A DNA stretch of 19,638 bases from assembly GCA_003511885.1 (NCBI GenBank), contig DOIX01000429.1, positions 15,938-35,575 of the forward strand. The letters are read 5' to 3'. The position numbers were made by a program, and so were the translations under genes. This document shows positions 1 through 7,695 of this stretch, piece by piece. Below the pieces are notes generated by a model. The model was not told where the DNA came from. It searched no databases and saw only the letters and a program-made list of their open reading frames with translations. Numbering within the stretch: the first letter of the stretch is position 1; each line of letters opens with the position of its first letter. This stretch comes from Cyanobacteria bacterium UBA11153 (GTDB lineage Bacteria > Cyanobacteriota > Cyanobacteriia > Cyanobacteriales > Coleofasciculaceae).

Positions 1-26
1 AATGATTTAGGATTGCTATATGTAGT

Positions 27-43
27 GCGAGCATCTTGCTCGC
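27..43. repeat. Perfect 7-bp hairpin, dispersed-repeat type
   Basis: GCGAGCA, a TCT loop, then TGCTCGC form a perfect stem-loop. It lies 25 bases beyond the stop codon of the minus-strand ABC-F gene. No T-run follows in either direction, so a classic intrinsic terminator is not supported. The sequence resembles palindromes scattered through filamentous cyanobacterial genomes. A role in 3'-end protection or termination is possible but inferred. Confidence 0.6.
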
Positions 44-68
44 TGGGGAGGTTTTGCGTAAGTCATGT

Positions 69-1985
69 TTAACTAACTCTTTCTGCTAATTCTAACCACC
101 TTTCTGTAGCCGCATCAATTTTGTCAGTCAATTCAGCCAAACGTGTAGTTAATTTTTGCATTTCTGTAAAATCACTTTGGGGATTATTATAGAGAATCTT
201 CTCAATTTCTTCCTTCTCAGCTTCCATCTTAGTAATTTTAACTTCCAGTGATTCGTATTCTCGTTTTTCGTTAAATGACAGCTTATTGGATTGAGAATTT
301 TGTTTAGATTTGGTATTTTTAGAGTCTGATTTTTGTGCGGCACTATTTCCTTGCTTGACTAATGTTTCCTGCTCTTCCTCGGCTTTCTTGTAGTCTAAAT
401 ACACTGAATAGTTTCCAGGATACTGACGCAAATTGCCGCCCGATTCAAAGGCGAAAATTTTGTCAACGGTGCGATCCAGAAAATAGCGATCGTGCGATAC
501 GACAATGACGCAGCCGTTAAAGTCTTCTAAATACTCTTCTAATACTGCTAATGTCTGGACATCTAAATCGTTAGTGGGTTCATCTAAAATCAAGACATTC
601 GGGGCACTCATTAACACTCGCAATAGAAATAGTCGCCTTTTTTCTCCACCAGATAGTTTGGCAATGGGTGCATATTGTTGATTGGGAGGAAAGAGAAACC
701 TTTCCAACATTTGAGAGGCGGTAATGATTTCCCCATCTGAGGTTTTCACCAATTCTGCTATATTTTTGAGGTATTCAATGACTCGTTGATTTTCATTCAT
801 CGCGATATCTTCCGAGTGTTGATCGAAATACCCAATTTGAATTGTGCTACCAATTTCTACTGTACCCGTATCCGGCTGAATTCTTCCCGTAATAATATCC
901 ATTAAGGTAGATTTGCCCGCACCATTACTGCCAATAATACCTAGACGATCTTCAGGATTAAAATTATAGGTAAAATCTTTAATGAGAGTCCGTTCTCCGT
1001 AAGATTTGTTAATATTATTTAATTCAATTACTTTCTTACCAATTCTACGACCAACTGTAGAAATATTAACTTTACCCTGAACTTCTTTGAACTCTTGTGC
1101 CTCCATATCCCGGATACGATCGATCCTGGCTTTTTGCTTCGTACTCCGTGCTTTGGGTCCCCTCTTTAGCCATTCTAATTCTCGACGCAATACACCTGCA
1201 TGTTTCCTTTGGCTGCTGATAGCAGATTCATTGGCTTCTGCTTTTTTGGCTAAGTAATAAGCATAGTTACCAGAATAGGCATAGAGATCCCCGCGATCGA
1301 TTTCCAGAATGCGATTGGTGACGCGATCCAGAAAATAGCGATCGTGAGTAATTAGTAATAGCGCACCTCGGAAGCGATTCAAATAACTTTGTAACCATTC
1401 CACTGATAGGGCATCTAAATGGTTTGTCGGTTCATCCATTAATAATACATCTGGTTCTGATAAAAGGGCAGTAGCCAGGGCAATTCTTTTGCGATATCCC
1501 CCAGATAGATTACCAATTTTGGCATCAAAATCTTGAATCCCTAACTTGCTTAAAATGACTTTAGCGTTAGTTTCTAATTCCCACGCTCCTACTGCTTCCA
1601 TCCGTTGAGATACGGTAGATAAACGCGCCATTAACTTATCAGTATCGCCTGCTCCGTGGGCTAGTCGATCGGAAATTTCTTCATACTCCCGCACTAAGGC
1701 CATTTTCTCACCACTGTCGGCAAATACTTGCTCTAAAACCGTGCAATTTTCATCTAAATCTGGCTGTTGGGGGAGGTATACTATTTTAGAGCCAGAATTA
1801 ACCCAGCGATCGCCACTATCGATTGGCTCTAAACCAGCGATCATTTTCAGTAAGGTGGATTTGCCGGAACCATTTGTACCAATTAGTCCAACTTTATCAC
1901 CTTCATCAAGGCTGAAAGTGGCATCCTTAAGGATTTCCTTGATGCCAAAGTCTTTGGAAAGCGATCGCAGCGTGAAGATAGTCAT
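69..1985 (-). CDS. uup: ABC-F family ATPase, Uup type
   Basis: This 638-residue soluble protein has two ATP-binding cassettes and no membrane segment, the layout of ABC-F proteins, which act on ribosomes or nucleic acid rather than as transporters. Cassette 1 has Walker A GTNGSGKS (about residues 36-43), signature LSGGYRKR and Walker B LLMDEPTNHLD. Cassette 2 has Walker A GSNGAGKS, signature LSGGEKRR and Walker B LILDEPTNDLD. A charged linker rich in Arg and Lys joins them. The last 70 or so residues form a Lys/Glu-rich predicted coiled coil, like the C-terminal domain of Uup, which binds DNA and is linked to suppression of transposon excision in E. coli. That domain and the NDLD Walker B favour Uup over EttA. 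The ATG at 1985 has no clear Shine-Dalgarno. The gene diverges from the next gene across about 220 bases. The exact ABC-F subgroup is less certain than the family. Confidence 0.88.
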   Translation of the reverse strand: MTIFTLRSLSKDFGIKEILKDATFSLDEGDKVGLIGTNGSGKSTLLKMIAGLEPIDSGDRWVNSGSKIVYLPQQPDLDENCTVLEQVFADSGEKMALVREYEEISDRLAHGAGDTDKLMARLSTVSQRMEAVGAWELETNAKVILSKLGIQDFDAKIGNLSGGYRKRIALATALLSEPDVLLMDEPTNHLDALSVEWLQSYLNRFRGALLLITHDRYFLDRVTNRILEIDRGDLYAYSGNYAYYLAKKAEANESAISSQRKHAGVLRRELEWLKRGPKARSTKQKARIDRIRDMEAQEFKEVQGKVNISTVGRRIGKKVIELNNINKSYGERTLIKDFTYNFNPEDRLGIIGSNGAGKSTLMDIITGRIQPDTGTVEIGSTIQIGYFDQHSEDIAMNENQRVIEYLKNIAELVKTSDGEIITASQMLERFLFPPNQQYAPIAKLSGGEKRRLFLLRVLMSAPNVLILDEPTNDLDVQTLAVLEEYLEDFNGCVIVVSHDRYFLDRTVDKIFAFESGGNLRQYPGNYSVYLDYKKAEEEQETLVKQGNSAAQKSDSKNTKSKQNSQSNKLSFNEKREYESLEVKITKMEAEKEEIEKILYNNPQSDFTEMQKLTTRLAELTDKIDAATERWLELAERVS

Positions 1986-2200
1986 TAGTTTAAGGTACAG
2001 CTATAATTTTTAAGCATGTCTTAGAATATACTAAATCAGCAAACATAATTCAACTTAAAACTACCTGACACTGAAAAACCCCGTTTCTGACGGTGATGGT
2101 TTCTGAGGGCGCAGGTTTCTCTCGCCCAGTTAACAATAGTTTAGTGTTTAATTGGGAATTTTCAACCAAACTAGGGCAAAATAAGGAAAAGGTTAAAACT

Positions 2201-2204
2201 GGAG
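2201..2204 (+). promoter_or_regulatory. Shine-Dalgarno GGAG fixing the start at 2210
   Basis: GGAG stands five bases before the ATG at 2210. The same frame is open back to 2093, but the upstream part has no ribosome site and reads like intergenic sequence, so this site decides the start. Confidence 0.6.
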
Positions 2205-2209
2205 TAGCT

Positions 2210-2785
2210 ATGTCCAAAGGTAAAAAGCACAATCTCCAATGGATCAAGGAAACTATAGATTTGGACGAAAACCACAACTGGTCTTCAAAACCAGGAACTA
2301 AGATTTTTGTGGCAGGGCGAGGGGCATTGCGTTTTGATGTGCCCCAGGATTGGCATTTTGAACCCAAAGAGAAATCATTCCGATTTCTTGACAAAAAACC
2401 ACCAGATGATAATTGTTGCTTGGAAGCCTCTTTTAATTTACTTCCTCCTGGAGAATGGGCTGATTTTCCCCTGGTAGGCGTGTTAAAAAAGGTGGTAAAA
2501 CAGGATACAAGAAATCCTTACGATCGAGGAGAAATTATTAAAGTCAAGCGTCAAACAGCCCGTATTGTTTGGACTGAATTCAAGTTTATCGATCCGCAAG
2601 AACACCGGGAAGCTTTTTCTCGCATTTGTATTGGGATAGGATCTAATGTACAATGTTTAATTACTTTTGATTACTGGGCAGATGATGCAGAAAGCTTAAC
2701 ACCTGTATGGGATACGGTAATGGATTCTTTAGTTCTTGGTTTATTTATCCGCGATCCTCGCACTGGTTTTGCTTTCCCAGACTAG
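2210..2785 (+). CDS. Conserved-looking hypothetical protein, soluble
   Basis: I do not recognise this 191-residue protein as a named family. It has no signal peptide and no membrane segment. It begins with a short basic stretch (MSKGKKHNLQW). A region near residues 28-45 (KIFVAGRGALRFDVPQDWHF) looks like the opening beta strands of a compact beta-rich domain of the kind found in small proteins that describe a substrate as 'wild-type-like lipoprotein or photosystem assembly' domains, but I cannot assign one. Tryptophans and aromatic residues are frequent (WSSKPG, DYWADDAESLTPVWD). The start at 2210 is chosen for its GGAG. It stands alone, 215 bases before the bestrophin gene on the same strand and divergent from uup. 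Coding is credible from the long frame and cyanobacterial codon use; function is unknown. Confidence 0.7.
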   Translation: MSKGKKHNLQWIKETIDLDENHNWSSKPGTKIFVAGRGALRFDVPQDWHFEPKEKSFRFLDKKPPDDNCCLEASFNLLPPGEWADFPLVGVLKKVVKQDTRNPYDRGEIIKVKRQTARIVWTEFKFIDPQEHREAFSRICIGIGSNVQCLITFDYWADDAESLTPVWDTVMDSLVLGLFIRDPRTGFAFPD

Positions 2786-2918
2786 TGGTTAACCAGACTA
2801 AGCTGCTGCGCATTTAAACTGTATATTTTCAAGTTAGAGAAAAAGTCATCAAACCCTCTCTTCTGCTCCCCCTATCTCAAAACAGACAAATTAAATGCGT
2901 GACAGCTTACTTATGATG

Positions 2919-2945
2919 GGTAGATTGGGAATGACTGAATCTACC
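2919..2945 (+). repeat. 8-bp inverted repeat upstream of the bestrophin gene
   Basis: GGTAGATT and AATCTACC pair perfectly around an 11-base loop, about 55 bases before the bestrophin ATG. There is no T-run. It could sit in the 5' leader or be an operator; chance is also possible at this length. Confidence 0.35.
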
Positions 2946-3000
2946 TTATTAGGGGATCGCCAATTTATTTTCAATCGAACAACGGAGACTATTGAAAAAC

Positions 3001-3897
3001 ATGAAAAAAACAAGTTGGTTTTCCCTAATTTTACAACTTAAAGGTTCTGTTGTTACCGCTATTATTTATCGAGTGATAGGATGTGGGTTGTTTGGAGTTT
3101 TAATTACTGTACTTTATCAATTAAAATTGCCTGTATCTCAGCCATCAGTTGACAAAATTATTACCAGTTTAGCTCTGGTATTGGGATTATTACTAGTTTT
3201 CCGAACCAATACAGCTTACGAAAGGTTTTGGGAAGGAAGAAAATGTTGGGGATCTGTCATCATTAGTATCCGTAATTTATCGCGGCAAATTTGGACTTCT
3301 GTACTAGAAAAGCAACCTGAAGATAGAGCAGAAAAAGAAGCGTTGCTGCGGTTATTACTAGCATTTTCTCTGGCGATGAAGTTACATCTAAGATCGGAAC
3401 CAGTGAATGAAGAGTTAGTAGAATTAATGTCGCAGAAGCAGTATGATAAGCTGAAGCTAACGAGTAATCCTCCGTTGGAAATTATCTTCTGGATTGGTGA
3501 TTATTTTCAAATTCAATCTGAGCGCAATTGCCTGGATACCTACCAAATGACAGCCTTTAATAATTTACTTAATAATATGGTGGAAGCATTGAGTGGCTGC
3601 GAACGGATTTTGAAAACGCCGATCCCTTTAGCTTATGTGATTCATCTCAAGCAACTAATCCTAATTTTTTGTCTAATATTGCCATTTCAAATGGTAGCAC
3701 AAGCTGTCTGGTTAACCGGACTAATTGTCGCGTTAATCAGTTTCGCTCTATTTGGGATTGAAGAAATAGGAATCGAAATTGAAAATCCTTTCGGAAGAGA
3801 TGCTAACGATTTACCACTCGATGGATTTTGCGATACGATTCGCCAGAATATTGAAGATTTAACTCACATGGAAACCAGCACGGGTTTTAAAGGATAG
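3001..3897 (+). CDS. Bestrophin-family ion channel (UPF0187/YneE-like)
   Basis: This 298-residue membrane protein has the sequence signature of prokaryotic bestrophins, pentameric anion or cation channels of the inner or thylakoid membrane. Hydrophobic segments lie at about residues 15-38, 50-70 and 215-255. The conserved stretch LVFRTNTAYERFWEGRKCWG follows the second segment, and the family's acidic C-terminal motif EEIGIEIENPFGRDANDLPL is present near residue 255, followed by a cytosolic tail. Length is normal for the family. Cyanobacterial and chloroplast relatives have been linked to chloride flux and thylakoid proton-motive-force balance; which ion this one conducts cannot be read. The start is uncertain: a TTG at 2992 in the same frame has GGAG four bases upstream, whereas the ATG at 3001 is 13 bases from that site. 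I prefer ATG, but three extra residues are possible. Confidence 0.9.
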   Translation: MKKTSWFSLILQLKGSVVTAIIYRVIGCGLFGVLITVLYQLKLPVSQPSVDKIITSLALVLGLLLVFRTNTAYERFWEGRKCWGSVIISIRNLSRQIWTSVLEKQPEDRAEKEALLRLLLAFSLAMKLHLRSEPVNEELVELMSQKQYDKLKLTSNPPLEIIFWIGDYFQIQSERNCLDTYQMTAFNNLLNNMVEALSGCERILKTPIPLAYVIHLKQLILIFCLILPFQMVAQAVWLTGLIVALISFALFGIEEIGIEIENPFGRDANDLPLDGFCDTIRQNIEDLTHMETSTGFKG

Positions 3898-4048
3898 AGG
3901 AAGAAATTATCCATAGAAGGAGTTGAGAAGTTCAGTAGTTTATCCCAAATCAAGTTTAATTACCCGTGTTTGAGGAGGGATAGGGTGTAATCTAATCGCT
4001 TATTCTTTATTCCTTTTTTTGATGAATCATATATAGCGCTACGCATTA

Positions 4049-4117
4049 AGGTTAGGACATATTCTCAAGCTACGTTATTCTTAATTCAGGATTCAAGTTG
4101 AAACAACGTCCTAACCT
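4049..4117. repeat. Inverted-repeat element, 10-bp arms
   Basis: AGGTTAGGAC (4049-4058) and GTCCTAACCT (4108-4117) are perfect inverted copies separated by 49 bases. The left arm is part of a longer string (GCTACGCATTAAGGTTAGGAC) of a kind I associate with dispersed elements in filamentous cyanobacteria. No open frame lies between the arms, so this is a non-coding, MITE-like or REP-like insertion. It ends 44 bases before the ribonuclease D gene and may contain or displace its promoter. Confidence 0.55.
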
Positions 4118-4136
4118 GTGTTGGTAGTGTTATAAG

Positions 4137-4163
4137 ATGAGAAGAATAAATATTTCTTCTCAT
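4137..4163 (+). promoter_or_regulatory. Perfect hairpin occluding the RNase D start codon
   Basis: ATGAGAAGAA (4137-4146) and TTCTTCTCAT (4154-4163) form a perfect 10-bp stem with a 7-base loop. The right arm includes the first two bases of the ATG at 4162. No separate Shine-Dalgarno is visible; the GAGAAGAA of the left arm is the only purine-rich tract. In mRNA the start would be paired, which suggests structure-dependent translation. The stem has only three G-C pairs, so it would be weak. Confidence 0.6.
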
Positions 4164-5073
4164 GCCATACCTGATTAAAGATACAGACATTCGAGCCGCG
4201 ATAGCAAATTGTACCCAAGCCAAAACCCTGTGGCTCGATACAGAAGTCGCTGACTACCAAACCGACAAGCCCAGATTGTCGCTAATTCAGGTGTTAGAGG
4301 ATGCCAGTGACAGAAAAGGCGATCGCGTTTTTATCTTAGATGTATTGGAGAAACCTAAACTTGTGGCTGAGTTTATTGCCGAAATCATGGTAAATCCGGC
4401 AATTGAAAAAGTATTTCACAACGCTCAATACGATCTAAATTTTCTCGGTAAAAAGAAAGCTAAAAATATTACCTGCACCCTAGAATTAGCCAGAAAAATC
4501 CCTTATTACCTCGTACCTTTACCCAATTTTCAACTCAAAACCTTAGCAGAACACCTTGGCGATTTTCCCAGTATAGATAAAACCGAACAAAGAGGGAATT
4601 GGGGGTATCGCCCCCTCACTCCGAATCAAATTGATTACGCTAAGATGGATGCAGTTTATCTCGCACAGGTACATCAACGCCTGTTGCAACTGGCTTATCC
4701 GGATCCTGCTGCTGAAGATATTGAAGCACTGACTTTAAGATATCGGCAAATCGAGGATCGTTGGCAGCAGTTAGATACCGAAGTCCAGCAACTTAAAGAA
4801 AGACTCAAAGCTGCTATGCAAGCTCAAAATTGCTCCCAAATTAACGGATTTCGCCTATCAAGTCAAACTCGCACTACCAAAAAAGTGGCATTTAAGCATC
4901 TAGTTAGAGTGACACAAGCACTAGGATTTGACTTAGATTTATCCGTTCAATTAACCAAAGAAATTCAACAAAAATTGGGTAACTTAATGACAGAATTACC
5001 GATAGATGAGGAGATAAGCACTAGCTGGCGACTATTAATTGAGGAATGGGAAGAACAGGAAATTCCTTTCTAA
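4162..5073 (+). CDS. rnd: Ribonuclease D-like 3'-5' exonuclease (DEDDy)
   Basis: This 303-residue cytosolic exonuclease is expected to trim RNA 3' ends such as tRNA precursors, using two metal ions. All DEDDy catalytic residues are visible: D26 and E28 in WLDTEVAD (Exo I), D91 in FHNAQYDLNFL (Exo II), and Y159 and D163 in YAKMDAVYL (Exo III, Y-x3-D). The remainder after about residue 185 is helical with a coiled-coil-like stretch (DTEVQQLKERLKAAMQAQ) instead of an obvious paired HRDC domain, so it is shorter than E. coli RNase D and closer to the cyanobacterial form. The start is supported because the exonuclease fold begins immediately and no upstream frame exists. A 57-base gap separates it from the GH13 gene, so co-transcription is possible. 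The substrate is inferred from the family. Confidence 0.85.
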   Translation: MPYLIKDTDIRAAIANCTQAKTLWLDTEVADYQTDKPRLSLIQVLEDASDRKGDRVFILDVLEKPKLVAEFIAEIMVNPAIEKVFHNAQYDLNFLGKKKAKNITCTLELARKIPYYLVPLPNFQLKTLAEHLGDFPSIDKTEQRGNWGYRPLTPNQIDYAKMDAVYLAQVHQRLLQLAYPDPAAEDIEALTLRYRQIEDRWQQLDTEVQQLKERLKAAMQAQNCSQINGFRLSSQTRTTKKVAFKHLVRVTQALGFDLDLSVQLTKEIQQKLGNLMTELPIDEEISTSWRLLIEEWEEQEIPF

Positions 5074-5130
5074 GGAAAGATCGTTTCACAACCAACTACA
5101 AATAACAAAAAACCAACATTTTTTTTTGAT

Positions 5131-7149
5131 ATGTCTATCGATTTACTTACCAGAAAACAAACAAACTTTGTCCTCTGGCGCGCCGGAGCAAATCAACTAA
5201 ATCCCACCATCTACATCGCCAAACCATCCAGCAATAACCCAATTGAAATAGAAAAATTTGGCGAATTTACCCTCCATCAATCCACCGAATTTCCCGAACT
5301 TTGGGAAGTATCTCCAGCAGAATGCGGTTTAGTAGATGGACAAGTCTACTATTACTGGTTTAAAGTGCGCAATACCGATCCCTATAACCCTAATAATTTT
5401 AACCAAATTCTCTACTGTACGGATCCTATCTCTACAACTGTGGATCGGAGAATATTAGCACCAATTCCCTCAGAAACCGGAGGAGTTGCTAGCTACGATC
5501 CTGCTAGCATTATCCTCTATCAAAATGGTATCCTTACTCCCTGCGATCCCCAAGGACAAACCGTAACTTGGACATGGGATACTCCTGTTAATTCTCTGCC
5601 ACCAAATAATCGACTTGTCATCTATGAATTGCCTACTCGTTGGGCAGCAATTGGTGAAGAAGGGCAAACAATTGTCGGGATAGGTACATTTCAGGATGTA
5701 CTTTCCCTCATGAAAACTGAAGCATCTTCTCCAAATTTTTGCAACATTCATGCCTTAGCTAAAGATAAAGCACACTTGTTAGAGTTGGGAATAAATGCCC
5801 TAGAATTACTACCCCCAGCAGATAGCGATGACAAGCTAGAATGGGGCTATGGTACAGCCAACTATTTCGCTGCTGATTTTGATTTAGGAAAACCAAATAG
5901 TCAGGATAGCCCCACCGCTTCCACAGATTTAGCCAACCTAATTCAAGTTTGTCATCAATATAGTATTCGCTTTTTTGTGGATATGGTAATGGCATTTTCT
6001 CGCAATAATCCATACCACAATATTAACTTTAGCGATTTTTACATTCAGTGGCGACCAAAAGGCGATCCAAAAAGAGATCCAGAGCAAGGCGAGCGCGATG
6101 GTTTCGGCGGCGATTTATTTAAGTACAATTATTGGGTAGAAGGTTATCATCTAATTACTGGACAAAAGTCATGGTTTGTCCCCAGTCGCGAGTACATGAA
6201 AGCTTATATGGCTCACTGGTTAGCATACTATAAAGTTGATGGTTTGCGACTAGATAGCGTGAATAATGTCGGGAATTATGACTTTTTGCAGGAATTCAAA
6301 GATTTAGCACACCAACTATGGCAAAAACAAGGGGGAAGTAGCGATCGTTTTCTGGTAATTGGCGAAGAATTAAGCGTCCCCATGTCTCTCATTTATCAAA
6401 ATCGTCTTGATGGATTGTGGAATGAAAAATTTAAACAAATTATCCGACAAGTTATCTTAGGAAAGAATGCTGGTGGTGAATCTAGTTTTGAATGGAGCGT
6501 GCGAAAACTGATTGATTGTCGCAATTTAGGCTTTACTGATGGTTCCCAAGCTGTTAACTATTTAACTTCTCACGATGTAGGTGGATTTGGTAACGAGCGT
6601 TTCTTTAATTATCTGGTGAATAATGGGGTTGTTTACACTGAATCTCGCATTAAGTTAGCCTTTGTTTGTTTGCTGACAGCCGTAGGCATCCCCATGATTT
6701 TAGCTGGAGATGAATTCGCGGATCAACACGATTTGGATATCCGCAATGAACATGGTAACCACAAACAAGTCGATCCTGTTAACTACAGTCGTGTCACAGA
6801 AGAATGGCGAGGGAGAATTTTCCAATATGTAGCGAGATTAGTCCATTTCCGCACCACTTCTGACGCTTTAGCAGTGAATGATACTAAGTTTATTCACGTT
6901 GACTTTTATGGAGGGAAGCGAGTACTAGTTTGGCAAAGGGGAAATAATCCAGATAATTTAGTCGTTGTTGTGGCGAATTTTTCCGATTACGGTACTCCCC
7001 CTGGTGGCGAATATAAAGTACATAATTTCCCACCAACTCCAGTTGGGAAACAATGGAAAGAAATTACTCAAAATCGGATTGTACCGCTCAGTTGGGTAGG
7101 TAGAGAAGGAATTTTCCCTTGGGAAGCTAAAGTTTACACTTTGGTCTAG
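5131..7149 (+). CDS. GH13 alpha-amylase-family enzyme
   Basis: This 672-residue enzyme probably acts on alpha-1,4/1,6-glucan such as glycogen. Residues 1-150 form an N-terminal beta-rich module resembling those that precede branching and debranching enzymes. The TIM barrel follows with GH13 catalytic motifs: nucleophile D375 in GLRLDSVNN, acid/base E412 in VIGEEL and transition-state Asp D482 in LTSHDVGG. A beta C-terminal domain ends the protein (about 590-672). Motif I is odd: DMVMAF replaces the usual D-x-V-x-N-H, so the conserved His is absent at that site (around residue 289). There is no signal peptide, so it is intracellular. The ATG at 5131 follows nine T residues and has no Shine-Dalgarno. 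Branching enzyme, amylase and transferase activities cannot be told apart here. Confidence 0.85.
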   Translation: MSIDLLTRKQTNFVLWRAGANQLNPTIYIAKPSSNNPIEIEKFGEFTLHQSTEFPELWEVSPAECGLVDGQVYYYWFKVRNTDPYNPNNFNQILYCTDPISTTVDRRILAPIPSETGGVASYDPASIILYQNGILTPCDPQGQTVTWTWDTPVNSLPPNNRLVIYELPTRWAAIGEEGQTIVGIGTFQDVLSLMKTEASSPNFCNIHALAKDKAHLLELGINALELLPPADSDDKLEWGYGTANYFAADFDLGKPNSQDSPTASTDLANLIQVCHQYSIRFFVDMVMAFSRNNPYHNINFSDFYIQWRPKGDPKRDPEQGERDGFGGDLFKYNYWVEGYHLITGQKSWFVPSREYMKAYMAHWLAYYKVDGLRLDSVNNVGNYDFLQEFKDLAHQLWQKQGGSSDRFLVIGEELSVPMSLIYQNRLDGLWNEKFKQIIRQVILGKNAGGESSFEWSVRKLIDCRNLGFTDGSQAVNYLTSHDVGGFGNERFFNYLVNNGVVYTESRIKLAFVCLLTAVGIPMILAGDEFADQHDLDIRNEHGNHKQVDPVNYSRVTEEWRGRIFQYVARLVHFRTTSDALAVNDTKFIHVDFYGGKRVLVWQRGNNPDNLVVVVANFSDYGTPPGGEYKVHNFPPTPVGKQWKEITQNRIVPLSWVGREGIFPWEAKVYTLV

Positions 7150-7202
7150 AGTGATATTAAGGAAGGTGAGTTAGAAATAATGTATCAGATTGGATATGTT
7201 AT
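7150..7202. other. Short spacer between GH13 gene and repeat
   Basis: I see no terminator hairpin with a T-run and no gene here. The GH13 gene and the minus-strand Avd-like frame converge on it. Confidence 0.4.
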
Positions 7203-7502
7203 TTAACTGTAGGGGCGGGTGCATTTGCGCCCGGATTTATTGGGAAAACCAGTATCTTTATCCGCAAATGCACCCGCCCTGCCCATCTGCTTAAGAAAGA
7301 GATTTATTGCTGCTCGCCACCCGCGAGACAGGGTGAAGGATATGGATATCAATATTCCGGTTTCTACCATCAATATAAATAACAGTCCCGCCACTAATCG
7401 CTCTCCCAGCCCAAACCTGTGTGTTTTCGGTAATCGACTGAGAATGGGTACATACCATTTGATTAAATCGTAGGTTCTTTGTATTACAGGGAGATTACCC
7501 AT
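7203..7502 (-). pseudogene. avd: Truncated Avd-like (DGR accessory, four-helix bundle) gene
   Basis: The first 40 residues from the ATG at 7502 (7383-7502; LPVIQRTYDLIKWYVPILSR, then LPKTHRFGLGERLVAGL) look like the N-terminus of the four-helix-bundle Avd proteins of cyanobacterial diversity-generating retroelements, which bind the reverse transcriptase and help mutagenic homing. Family members are usually about 110-130 residues and continue with three more helices. Here the similarity stops at residue 40, and the open frame then runs through unrelated hydrophobic sequence and into the GC-rich inverted repeat before its stop. I found no continuation in the other two frames. It lies 76 bases downstream of the SUMF1-fold gene on the same strand, the usual place for avd. 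No Shine-Dalgarno is visible. The family assignment rests on remembered consensus, so a different small helical protein remains possible. Confidence 0.55.
7213..7279. repeat. Inverted-repeat element with 17-bp perfect arms
   Basis: GGGCGGGTGCATTTGCG (7213-7229) and CGCAAATGCACCCGCCC (7263-7279) are perfect inverted copies around 33 bases. The GC-rich arms contrast with the AT-rich surroundings and match a family of dispersed cyanobacterial palindromes that begin with AGGGGCGGG. Transcribed, they would make a strong hairpin, which could end transcription from either side. The Avd-like frame runs into it, and its last 27 or so codons are simply the translation of this element. Confidence 0.8.
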
Positions 7503-7578
7503 TTTTGAAAAAAAATTTAAAGACAGGGCTGTTAAGAGCAAAGGGAAAGAGGGAAAAGAGCATAGAAGAATCCTCAGC

Positions 7579-7695
7579 CTAGGAAGTAACTAGACGAAAA
7601 CTGTTGTGGTGGTTCCAGTCATCCGTCTCAATCCAGTTGCGAAGCGCACTGCGACAGCTCCAAGCATTGTTGCTCCACGAACCGCCACGCAACAG
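7579..7695 (-). other. Candidate variable region (DGR-like) at the 3' end of the SUMF1-fold gene
   Basis: The last 38 codons begin LLRGGSW and end SFRLVTS, the position and frame of the variable repeat in C-type-lectin-fold DGR targets. Between those anchors, codons such as AGC AAC AAT, TGG AGC, ATT, GAT GAC, and AAC CAC CAC AAC AGT are what adenine mutagenesis of AAC/AAT-rich template codons would yield. No template repeat is found in the window, so the assignment is inferred from position and composition only. Confidence 0.4.

Noticed and set aside
1741..2013. Plus-strand frame of 90 codons over the 5' end of uup
   Set aside because: It is antisense to the conserved Walker A region of the ABC-F gene and is clearly a shadow.
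2050..2394. Minus-strand frame of 114 codons over the hypothetical gene
   Set aside because: It is antisense to a better-supported gene with a good ribosome site and has no recognisable feature.
7283..7382. A template repeat or reverse-transcriptase remnant downstream of the Avd-like gene
   Set aside because: I compared the strand by eye with the 3' end of the SUMF1-fold gene and found only a short chance similarity (GCGAGCAGCAATAAA against GGAGCAACAAT); no RT motif in any frame.
7219..7473. Plus-strand frame of 84 codons through the inverted repeat and Avd-like region
   Set aside because: It is the complement of the repeat and of the Avd-like frame, with no ribosome site and no protein-like pattern.
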